Source: Oscheius tipulae
Lineage: Eukaryota > Nematoda > Chromadorea > Rhabditida > Rhabditidae
Direction of reading: 5' to 3'
DNA length: 64,000 bases
NCBI GenBank assembly: GCA_037178975.1
Contig: JASJZH010000004.1
Span: 2,108,001-2,172,000, forward strand
Every line of letters begins with the position of its first letter. Within the stretch, counting starts at the first letter, position 1. A program made the position numbers and the translations under genes. Below are positions 1 through 9,708 of the stretch, piece by piece. The notes under the pieces were generated by a model that saw only the letters and a program-made list of their open reading frames with translations, made no database searches and was not told the origin of the DNA.

Positions 1-401
1 CAGAAGACAGTTGTCACGTAGCTCATATGCCCTGATTTGTTATACTCATTATCCCACCCAAAATCAAGAGCTAGCATAGGAATTGCTTAAAACACATTTT
101 CAAGTCGAGCCATTTCAAAATGTTTGTACATCTGTCTACGTACTTTATCATCATTTTCGATCAAAAACGACATCAACCGACTGCACTATCTTCAAAAAGG
201 ACAAGTAGTAGAAACACAAAATGTCCAAACACTATTTGAGCTATTTGCTAGCAGCAAACTTTGAGTTTTGTAATGTTTCACCAAACACGTATTACTGGTT
301 TTTTCCGCTGACTGATTTTAACGCTCCCGAGTAGAGTTTTGGATAAACAGAACCTTAGGATTTCGTGTCGTTACCTTTATATCAGCGTCTACTATTTTCA
401 G
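1..401. other. Intron upstream of the sulfotransferase-like last exon
   Basis: AT-rich sequence with no convincing open frame. It ends in the splice acceptor at 392-401 and contains one TGTTTCA heptamer at 274-280. I see no exon here. Confidence 0.5.
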
Positions 402-705
402 GCACTGTGAGTACTACCAGTCCCCCTCCTTCTTCCGTCTCATTCGCTACTCTCCAGCAAGAAAAGAAGAATTGGTAAAAGAATTGAGCTCGGTCCTCTC
501 CGCATCCAATGTCCCTCCCCAAACTGTCCAAAAGATCATTAGACAACTCCTGACAGAAACCACGCCTCATACAACTCATAACCGAGGGAATGGGACTGCT
601 AAGAGTGAAATTGTAGCAAAATTGAATTCCGAAGAGGGAAAACAACTTTTGAAGAACATTTTCTACTGGGACTATGTCCTTTTTGGCTTCGAAATACCTT
701 ATTAA
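402..705 (+). CDS. C-terminal exon of a carbohydrate sulfotransferase-like protein
   Basis: Terminal exon of 304 nt, giving 100 residues before TAA. It follows a clear acceptor (tattttcag ending at 401). The open frame begins HCEYYQSPSFFRLIRYSP and ends FYWDYVLFGFEIPY. In nematode Golgi carbohydrate sulfotransferase-like proteins the C-terminus commonly reads like 'FYHDYVLFGY', and a Tyr/Arg-rich stretch with short helices precedes it; this match is my basis for the call. Such enzymes move sulfate from PAPS to sugars in the Golgi lumen. The PAPS-binding loops would lie in exons left of the window and are not visible, so the assignment rests on the tail only. An AATAAA at 885-890, about 180 nt past the stop, is a plausible poly(A) signal. 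Alternative: an unrelated worm protein with a similar tail. Confidence 0.62.
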
Positions 706-1221
706 TTATGTTGTATTGTTAGCATATTGGCCATTTTTAGTACGAGTATCTTGTTCTCTTTCTCCAAAAAAGTTGTCAGGTTGTTGAAAAGTAAAGGTTT
801 CAGTGCAGTTGTACAGTGACAGTTTTTTGTGGGCAGCGGCAATGAAAACATAGAACTGCCCTGCACGCGAGTCAGTAGTGAAGCAATAAAGATATGATCT
901 AAAATTTTCCCAGTTCGATACTCATCGTTGTTTTGGCATTTTACATTGAAAACCGAACATTTTGCCAAGTGCAAAACTGTTGCCGACTGAAAACTGTTGC
1001 CGACTGAAACATTTATGCTCGATACTGAGACCCGGGACAATGCTTTTATGGTCCCACAGCACTTCTTCCACTTTACTAAGAAGACATCGTTGATTTGACG
1101 ATCTTTCAGTTTTTAAATCTTTCAGCTCACTGTATACGGGAAAATAATCTCGAATAGCATTTCATTGTGATTTTCTTTTTTGAACAATAAAAGAAAGGAA
1201 AGGTGGAAAACAAAAAACATT

Positions 1222-1286
1222 CTCCTCGGCCGGGAACTGAGCCCGGATCTGACAGACGCGGATACTCACCACTATACTACCGAGGA
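1222..1286 (-). tRNA. tRNA-Asp (GUC)-like gene, probably degenerate
   Basis: Read on the minus strand, the 65-nt stretch starts TCCTCGG and ends CCGAGGA plus discriminator G, giving a perfect 7-bp acceptor stem. The D-arm (GTATAGTGGTGAGTATC) is that of eukaryotic tRNA-Asp. An anticodon loop CTGTCAG (anticodon GTC) follows, and CCGGG/CCCGG pair as the T stem. Only two bases lie between anticodon loop and T stem, so the 3' anticodon stem and variable loop are missing, and the T loop is CTCAGTT rather than TTCRANT. A run of six T follows within about 10 nt, as in a Pol III terminator. The likely reading is a tRNA-Asp pseudogene or a tRNA-derived repeat rather than a working tRNA. Confidence 0.6.
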
Positions 1287-2453
1287 CACGACTTGCTCGT
1301 TTCCAGTGACTGATTGGGTCCTTTTGAACTAAAGGGAGTGTTCAGAACAAAAATTTTAGTCATACTCTTCCCAGATGTCAGAAACAAGATTGTATGCTTC
1401 AACGATTCTTGTAATACAGTTTTTTTTTCTTCTGAAAACTCAATATGTTGGAGGCTGCGATCTGTTTCAAATTTTTTCAAACAATCGTTTCTGGAACAAG
1501 TGTCAACGTTCCAGCACCTCCAATAGGTGGGCACAAGTGGTCGAATTTGACGCTGTTCGCTCTCTCAACAGCTCGCACTCGCCCCGCAGCGAGCACAAAC
1601 AGAGTCCTTTCCGATCAGGGCGGGTCGCTGACCGCGTAAGGGCCACTCCTAGGGCCATTAGCCCGTTTGTTTCTTGAGCTTACTTTGACCGAATTGTCAC
1701 TATGAAACATACAAAAAAACAGGTAAAACCTTTACATTTTACCAATTTTTCATTTCTTTACTATTAAAGCGCAATGGTATTTGTCCGTCCGTCCGTACGT
1801 CACCACGAAGCAAAAATTGGCAAGTCTTAATATGTCAAGAGTTTAGTTGACAAGTCCACACTGGGGTAAACTTTGAAACGCCGTCGTAGACGACTGGTCA
1901 GATCATTAGTTTGTGTTCGGCATATTCTGAGCTCCTGACGTTTGAAAAGCTACTGTTAAGCTCAAGTTTTTACTGTTTTTCCGCCCAATCTTATCTTCCC
2001 TGTGCAACAATACTTTTCTAGAAATGCGACTCAATTTTTTCTCAATAGCTTTGGGTGTCAAGTGCTGAAAGCTCTCTGAAACCGATAGTTTATTTGCTCA
2101 GACTGTAGTCAAGTGGTTGTGCCGACCATGTGGGAGGCGAGGAGCGGCTGATCACTGTTTTGGGGGTTGGAGTCGAAAGAATGATGTTCTTTGAAATCAA
2201 GTTTATGAGATTTATATTTTTACTAAACTTTTGGATATTTCCATGAACTGTGAAACACAAATTGCAAGTATAGAAAATGCTGAACAACAGAAAACTTTGT
2301 CTATTTTGTTCCTCTTCTCACTCGATTTCCAGCTTGATAGCCGTTCCACTACGTGAGAGAAAACCACACGATTGCAGTTCGGTTCTCGTGTCTCTGTGAC
2401 CAATTCTCCTTCTCTATTTTCTACGCTCGTAAAATCTTGACAAATTAGCATGC

Positions 2454-3639
2454 AGCGATCTACCTTCGTCTTGCTTCTATTCTACTTGAAAAGCATGAAC
2501 ACATTTTTTCGTGTTTTACAGATGAGTTTTTGATAAGAGCAAAGTCAGCACTCAAGTGCTCTTTTTCGCTCACTATCTATTTTTTACGCTAGTTTTGAAA
2601 AACTTTTGTTGTTTCAGTTTGGACGTATCTATGCCGCCAATAGGGGCAATAGATCTAGTGCCTCTTCATATCCGTAATATACGCTCCCCGAATAACCCTT
2701 TCTAATGACTTTGCACGAAAAAGAAGATTACTGTGAGTTGATTTGAAGGGGCACTAGATATATTGCATGTTGAAAGCAAAAACCTTTTCTTCTTTTGACT
2801 CATGTTTTAGGTCCTACGTAAAGTATCGGACATTTTATATACTTTTTGTTATCTTCTTTTTAACTTCCGAGCAGTACTTTCAGTGTTCCAACCTAGCCTT
2901 ATACGTACAACAACTTCTTTTGAACAAGCCGGAGTTCGTAGCGAACTCCACCAGTCTGTTCATCTTTATGAACCTTTGAAAAGTCTTATGTTTAAAAAAC
3001 AGTACATAGTTGCGAATTGTTGGAAAAAGTACTAAGTAGTCTCGAATCTCATCATTCAAAAATACGCAACGTTTTGGTTTCAACGAAAACACAAAACACT
3101 GTACCCTTAACGGTGAGCATTACTGGTTTCCATTCAAAATATCAGTTTCTCTGATGGCGCTCTACTCAATGTCTCTCTGTCTCTCTATTTTCACGCCTTC
3201 CTTTCTCACCCTTTTCATTCAAATTAATAAGCAGGAAGCCGAAGGATGTTGCGCAAGTGTCTTCATTTTTTGTCTCTCCAGCCGGTCTATTTAGTCTTCT
3301 GAACGTGCTGGCTTAGCGGCAGCGGGAACGCTGCCGCAAACTTTGTTTCCTACTCACGGTCAAAGAAGAAAAATGGGAGCTTATCCTGGTCTCTCGGAAA
3401 GCGTCCGGCATTTTTAGGAAAGGATAGTGAAAAACCTAAAGCTACATGACTTTTTGAAGTATGTTCTGTTTCAACGGGTCTTCATTTAGGAAGAGTACGT
3501 TACATCTTTCCCCTATCAAAGAACGGTGTAGAAAGCCCCTTTGAAGAACACAAGACCAGCAGCGATGAACTGCCTTCGTCTTGCTTCTATTCTACTTGAA
3601 AAGCATAAACACATTTTTTCGTGTTTCACAGATGAGTTT
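2454..3639. repeat. Direct duplication of about 80 bp (2454-2532 and 3560-3639)
   Basis: Both copies share cttcgtcttgcttctattct followed by the same run through to cagatgagttt. Each is followed about 20 bp later by ctcaagtgctc. The copies lie about 1.1 kb apart in the same orientation and differ at a few bases. Confidence 0.8.
3316..3337. other. Perfect GC-rich hairpin
   Basis: GCGGCAGCG, a GGAA tetraloop and CGCTGCCGC form a perfect 9-bp stem in otherwise AT-rich DNA. No coding context is visible. Confidence 0.6.
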
Positions 3640-5529
3640 GATATTGAGCGAAGCTAGCTCTCAAGTGCTCATCAATCAAAGATCCACAATCTGTGGATGG
3701 TTCAAGTTGTGTCCTATCCAATGACTCTACTTTATATGAGATTCCAAATACTTTCCTAAAAAGTTTTTGTTGTTTCACTGCGTTCTTTGATAAGGGAAAG
3801 ATTCTCTTCGAAGATCGTTTCGTTGCTCTCAGATGTATAAAAAAAATTAACCAAAATGCTATCCATTCTCATTGCCACTAATCTGATCCCAAACCAATGA
3901 CAAAATGTTTCGTCTTTTATCTAAGCTTTATTGCTGATTGTGTGAAACATTCGGTGGTCTGCTTGTAAGAAACATTCGGTGATTCGATTGGCTGAGAAGT
4001 TTCAATTTTTGCCCGTTTCATTTATCTTTTGACTTCTCCAAGTAACTTTATTTGTTCGTTTGAAGTTTTAACCGCTTTCTACACAGTTAGCGTTTATACA
4101 GTTATGTTAGTTAATGGAGCCAGGAAAGTAGTCCTCAGTTCTGGATAATTGAATTCGAAACTTCAAAAATTTTTTTTGATAGCCTTTCAAAAAGTATCTT
4201 TTTTTGCTTCACTATAGATAACGGGTATAGAATCTTCTGGGCACTATATACATTCTGTGCTTTTCCAACAGTTCTTGTTTCACACTCTACAAACCAAACT
4301 GTTCGTGACTCTCCTTTTTTCTCCTCCTCTGACCACTATATTAGGGAGTGTCACACTGATCGCGCACAAGAGATGGAGCATTGAACCGAGGAGGAGATCC
4401 GTCAACCAGTGCAAATATGGTCCGTGGTTTAGAGCCTTCTGTCACTCTCCGAAAGGGGACTAATAGGCCCATTTTGGCTTTTCCAACATTCTTTTGAATA
4501 GATAGAACATCCAGCTAAAATTTTTTTTTTATTATTGTTTATATATAGTCGGTTCAAGAAAAATAGAGCATTTTTCAAATTGACCCGGAGCCCAAGAACC
4601 TTAACTATGAAGCGCTGTCTTCGAAAACCATACAAATTTTGAGGAAGTGTGTTCCCCCTAGATTTTACTTACAGTAGACGTGAAAGGAATTAAAACTATT
4701 CTGTTTTGATTAGCTTCAAGATCTTGAAAAAAAGAGTCAATTCTCCCATTACCGGATAGTCTCTCTCCCACAACATACAAAGTCAAAGTGTGGTCGGGTA
4801 GAACCTGTCTCTTTCTCTCTCTCTCTCTCTCTCCCGCTTTTCCAGATAGCCCTCCGGCGCTCACAGTCATGTCCATTTCGGTTCGGTGACCAGTCGGCCC
4901 GCCCCTTTCGAACCTCTATCACTCGTTCCGGTTGACTTTTACTTGCTATGATCACCCGAGTTCCTTTCTCTCATTCCCTATGCACGACCAAAACTAGTTA
5001 TTTTATACTTGGTAAGCTGGAGATACTGTAGACGATCCTGTAACACTTCTTATTACTTCTCGTGAAACACTGGAAATCCCAAGGAAAAAAGTACGCTTGT
5101 AACTAGACTTTCGCACTCAATTGCCCAAAAAATGACGTGATCCCTTCTAAAAATCGAAAAAGTGCCGATTTTCTCGCCGGACACTGACGAATTAGCCGTT
5201 CCCAGCTGTGCGCCACACGCTTACGCTATCCGGTTCCAATCAGTTGATCTGCGCCGAGAAAAAAAAGCAATGATAAACGTAGAAGAGAGGTGGGCAAAGA
5301 GCTTGTCCTTGGGGTCTGAATCAGATATTTTTGGCCATGTTTAATTGTTTTTCGTATAGAGGCTATTCTAATGCCCATCTTTTGCTATTGTTCACCTTTA
5401 AAATCATGTATTTCACAGTATTGGTATACGAAGAAAGATCACGAATAGTACGATTGTTTCTTTACTGCACTTGTTTAAATTCTCACTGGAAAATACTTTA
5501 TCTTACAGGCAGTCACTTCCTACAGAAGA

Positions 5530-5630
5530 GATATAGATGGATAGAGAGACAGAGCAGTAGAGAGAGAGAGAGACAGAGAGAAATAGAGGGACAGAGGAAC
5601 AGGGAGCCAGAGCGGCTGAGAGACTGATAG
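5530..5630. repeat. GAGACA/GAGA simple repeat
   Basis: Purine-rich imperfect array of agagac/agag units. Related tracts recur near 3170, 4810, 24840-24905, 25740-25810, 34750, 36850, 45385, 49700, 56830, 57530, 58610 and 61190. Confidence 0.75.
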
Positions 5631-5872
5631 ATAGAAAGTATGACTGAGACATTCTCCTCTTACAAACTACTTTTCTAGCCTTGAACTGCTTTTTAATTTT
5701 CTACTGCTTTCAACCATCCACTCTTTGCTAAACCGAAGAAACGGCGGTTGCATAAAAAAAAGTGTAGTGTGTAAAAAAAAACACTGCCAAAAGTGTAAAA
5801 ATGTAGTGCCGTCGTCAAACGGCAAAGCCAGCTGGTAAGAGAAAATATTGGAGTATGAAATCGCACGTAGCT

Positions 5873-5891
5873 ATATACAGTTCTTGAAACA
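5873..5891 (-). promoter_or_regulatory. TGTTTCA-N7-TATAT module
   Basis: Minus-strand TGTTTCA (5885-5891) followed 7 bp later by TATAT. Putative small-RNA (21U/piRNA-type) promoter element. Confidence 0.4.
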
Positions 5892-7744
5892 TTTGTTCAT
5901 TCCACAGAGCTTCCAGCAAAACCTTTGCAAATCTTTTCGTCTTTTTCCTTTCTTTTTCAGCAAATCTCTTCTGCTTGCTCCCATATAGGGAATTGTTCAG
6001 CTTACTTTTGAAAAATTTCGTGAAATTTCTTAGTTACCGTATTTGTGTCCTGGATTGCGTTACAATTTGAATGTTTCAAAAGAATACAGTCGTGGAAGTA
6101 CTATCACACTATTATACTCCACTTTGCTTCAAACATTTTAGTAATTCGAAACTTTTCCTGCAAATCTTTTTTCCTTGCCCAACATCTTCCTATTTCCAAT
6201 CTTACCACCATTTTTCCAAAATTTCAAACTCTTTCCTGACCCATTTGGCCTCGTTTCACCACCTCTCCGCCCGCCCCCTTGACCTAAACGTGACGGTTGA
6301 CTGATTAGGCAAACAGGAGCTAATTGCGCTACAGCCTTCTTCCGTACCCTTTTGTCTTTTCTCGTCTTGTTGGTCAGTTTTCGGGGCTCCTGGGGCTTAG
6401 TTTTCACTTCCTTCTTTTGACACTTTCCTGCCTGGTTCGTTTTTGAAGAAGTTCGGTATGTTTCACTGATTCCTTATTACAGAGGAAACTGTTTAGACTA
6501 GTCTCTCTGGTGCCTAGGTGGTTCAGTTAGGAGGGAGGGCTGGCCTAATATTAGAAGAATTACGCAGATATATAATAGAAGGAACAGTTCTATGTATATT
6601 TATTCTGATATGTCTACAATTGAAAACATTGATTCGAGACTCAGGCTATTCCAGTCTCCACTCCCCGTGGAGGGCAGAGTCTCTATCCTATACTCAGTGA
6701 GTCGGGACAGGAACTGTTTTGAGCTTGATAGTTCGTAGTTGCTTCACTGACCGCATAGCCCCTACGGATCCTTTTCTACTTTCTCTCTTACTTTCTCTCT
6801 TCTTTGAGCCTAATCCCCGGTCATTCGTTGCTTGCCCCCGCGCGGATTATAACCTCTAGCTCTCCAAACAGACAATATGATCTTTTATGTCCATTTTGAG
6901 ACGGAAGCAGTCCTCTGTAGCATAAGTATAAGCCCCTTCAAAAACGGAGATGGAAAGGGGATTGTGAGGCTTTGTAACTCCTCCTCAGAGATCGCAACTT
7001 TGTGGCAGGGATCAGTTCCAGAAAGATAGAGAGAGGTCAGCAGAAATTGTCCAGAATAATGGCTCCTTTCTTAGTAGCCTTCTTCTAAAATACAAAACTT
7101 ATCTTATCTCTATCAGAATGGATCTATCTACTTCCAGTTAATGGCAAGCAGCACTATGAGACTCAGTACATTCTTGTTTCAGCCGATACTTTTGTAGTGG
7201 CCATAGCTTCCGGAGACAGTCTTTTAAGTTTCCGAGCTATTATTTTCCTGTTACTTCTCTCATAAAAATGTAGAGCTTTGTCATTTCTCTTTACACATGA
7301 ATTTATCACTATATATATATTTTTTTCACTGTGTATAAAGAGAGCCTTACGCTTGAAGTTTAGTGATATCGTGAAACCAAAAAGTAGGTATTTCTCACAT
7401 ATCCAGAGCCCTCAGTTTTTCCGTTGCAGGACCAGAAAAAACCAGGCCCTGAATTGCTTTGATAAGCCGCCATTTGACACGCGTTTCTGTCCATCCTTCC
7501 AATCCCCAAAGCCGGCATCCAGTTCAGCCTTTCTCTCTCTCGGAACCGGGCTTTCCCGCTGACCCGCAACGGCAGCAGCCTGCCGGATTACACGATCTGG
7601 GAGGAGGAAATGAGGAGGAACTGATGGGGCCCCCGGGAGGAACGGAAAGATGCAAATTGTGGAGAGAGGGTCATCAGAACGTGTTTTTGCTAGCCTACTA
7701 GCTGGTCAGTTTCATGACTTTTTGATTCTTTGGGATCTATTTTT

Positions 7745-8060
7745 GCTCTACAAGTAATGCTATCGCCCCTAGAGGGGCTTAGTGACAGTAATTCTTCCAA
7801 ATCTGCTGAATTTCTATTTTCTTCTATCCAACCGTTGTGACCCTTTTCTCCCACTTCAACTTATCCGCATTTCATTGAATCGAGGTACTGTGACAGGAGC
7901 AATGTTCTCCCTACGAAGCTACCTCCCGAACTGACTCAATTTGGCTTGACTTGCCAACAATTGTGTGTACAAAGTAATTGGCAAAAGTTAGCAATTAAAT
8001 CTTCAGACAGACAGAGACGCGAGGACAATTTTAAATAGATTGTCTGTAGGTCGTCACTAC
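7745..8060. repeat. Dispersed block, copy 1 (others 9062-9350 and 56540-56700)
   Basis: Contains ctatcgcccctagaggggc, then gacaggagcaatgttctccc, then cagacagacagagacgcgag. The same elements in the same order occur at 9068-9340. The later part (acctcccaaactgacttgac and the cagacagacag stretch) recurs near 56600-56690. Confidence 0.7.
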
Positions 8061-8242
8061 AATCCAGAGTTGCTCTTATACTTTAATTGTAACAAAAAAA
8101 TTTATTTTGGAATATCAGCAAAAGTATGTGTTTCAAAAACTTTTTTTCCTGTCCAAACCATTTATTGCAAACAAGTTAGGCTATGCCCTTTCGGAGCATG
8201 CCTAAATTTTTTTGTCTAATTTGTTTCGCCCCTTTTTCGGGG

Positions 8243-8696
8243 CTCATGGATCTACTTCCGAGCCTTTGAACCTACATCCTAGTTTTTGAGCCGACTTCCG
8301 ACACTTTAAATCCAATTCGTATTCTTTGAACCTGCCCTCTTTACTATTGAACCCCCTTCCCATTCTGTCAACCCATTTCCCATCGTTCGATCCCACTTTC
8401 GAACATTTAAACCAACTTATCTTTCTTCTAACCCACTTCTTGTAACTCAACTCACTTCCCATCCTTTGAACCCACTTTTTATTCTTTGAACAGACTGCCT
8501 TACCCTGGAACCCAATTCCCATCCCACTTCCCTTCCACTTTTTAAAACCCCTTCCCATCCTCTGAGCCCACCTCCCACCTTTTGAATCCTCTTCTCACTG
8601 TCTTACTCTTCAATTCCTATCTTTTGAGCCCACTTCCTATACCTTGAACTCACTTCCACTCTTCGTCCCCACTTCTTACCTTTTGAACCCTCTCGC
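8243..8696. repeat. Degenerate minisatellite, unit about 20 bp
   Basis: About twenty imperfect repeats of a unit close to cccacttcccatcctttgaa. A short continuation of the same unit lies at 8978-9062. The open frame that crosses the array on the minus strand is a product of the repeat. A related array in the opposite orientation lies at 51921-52262. Confidence 0.8.
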
Positions 8697-8711
8697 CAAA
8701 AAATACTAGAA

Positions 8712-8825
8712 ACGTCTACTTCGACGTCGAAAATGGCGAGAAAAATGTTCTTAAAACTTAAGAGAACAGCGTTTCCTCAATTTTGTTCATTATTCTCATC
8801 TTTTTTGTCATGCCGAAGTAGACGT
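8712..8825. repeat. Small inverted repeat (12-bp arms)
   Basis: ACGTCTACTTCG at 8712-8723 and its exact reverse complement at 8814-8825 enclose about 90 bp. This resembles a small non-autonomous DNA element between the two parts of the minisatellite. Confidence 0.5.
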
Positions 8826-9061
8826 CTTTGAGGTAATTTGTAGCGTCGAGTCGATTAAACACATTTAAAAGTCATGAAAATGTGTGTAAAGCACCGAAAA
8901 ATGCGAAAGATTGATTTTCAGGGAAGTTCGTCGCGGGACCCGATTTGAAAACGCGTTCTGCCGTGCACCCGCAATGTCACCGTCCCTTTAAACCCACTCC
9001 CTATTCCTCAAACCACTCTTTGAAACCACTTTCTTGTCTCTCGAACCCAACTCCCTATTCT

Positions 9062-9350
9062 AGTAGTACTATCACCCCTAGAAGGGCTCCATGTCACAAC
9101 CTGATTCCTTTGATCTCTACCTGGTTTCTATTCCCTTCTGTCAGCGTCCCCTTCCCTCTCCTTTCTATATCCGCCCGCAAGTTCTCCACCAGTCAAGCTA
9201 CACTTGCAGGAGCAACATTCTTCCAACGAAGCTATCCCCAAACTGATTTGACTTGCAAACAATTAGAGTGCACACAAAGTAGTGTACACTAATTGCAATA
9301 ATGGCTTCAGACAGACAGAGACGCGAGGACATTTTAAACTAGATTTAGCA
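9062..9350. repeat. Dispersed block, copy 2
   Basis: Second copy of the block at 7745-8060, with ctatcacccctagaagggct, ggagcaacattcttccaacg and cagacagacagagacgcgag in the same order. The two copies bracket the minisatellite. Confidence 0.7.
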
Positions 9351-9522
9351 AAAACTGATAATGACTCACATTTTCTCGCAACATTCTAAACCAACACTGT
9401 AAGGTACCTATTAGAAATGTTGCATATCTGGATTCGCATTGGATGACAGCAGTATTATGGCTTGCAACTCTTGCGGTTCTGACCCCCCCTCCGGCTATTC
9501 ATGACCAACTCACAAGTTCTAG

Positions 9523-9708
9523 TGCAAACATTCCACGCGCGCATGTATCGTGACCGTCCCTCCTGGGGAGAGGGCAGTCGGAAGCCCTTCGACCAATACA
9601 GCTGATCCTCCCGTCGTCCTCCACTCCCTCTTCAGCATAAATTACACTTTCACCCGTATTTTCTCGTCTTCCTGGCGTTTTTCTCTGGAATCTCAATCTC
9701 TGTCCAAG
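9523..9708 (+). CDS. Possible ectodomain exon of the Met-like receptor
   Basis: An open exon of 186 nt (62 codons, phase 0 at both ends) between an acceptor (agttctag) and a donor (AAG|gtcagt). Its peptide includes CKHSTRACIVTVPPGERAVG and SINYTFTRIF, which recalls the 'C..TP/VPPG....V' pattern of IPT/TIG domains in Met and plexin ectodomains. The gene downstream on the same strand is a Met-like receptor. It lies inside the 8919-10452 inverted-repeat pair, which argues for caution. Confidence 0.3.

Larger units (their letters stand above)
706..7740. other. Intergenic or long-intron DNA without convincing exons
   Basis: About 7 kb with mostly short open frames. It holds the tRNA-Asp-like sequence, a diverged direct duplication (2454-2532 and 3560-3639), a GC-rich hairpin (3316-3337), pyrimidine runs (3170, 4810-4835) and a GAGACA-type simple repeat near 5535-5600. 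Weak exon-like stretches with good acceptors occur at about 4846 (after a long CT tract) and 5163-5290. They may belong to the Met-like receptor ectodomain, but I could not link them by phase. Confidence 0.45.

Noticed and set aside
8244-8558. 104-codon minus-strand frame
   Set aside because: It translates the 20-bp minisatellite (repeated K, W, G-rich units) and has no gene-like features.
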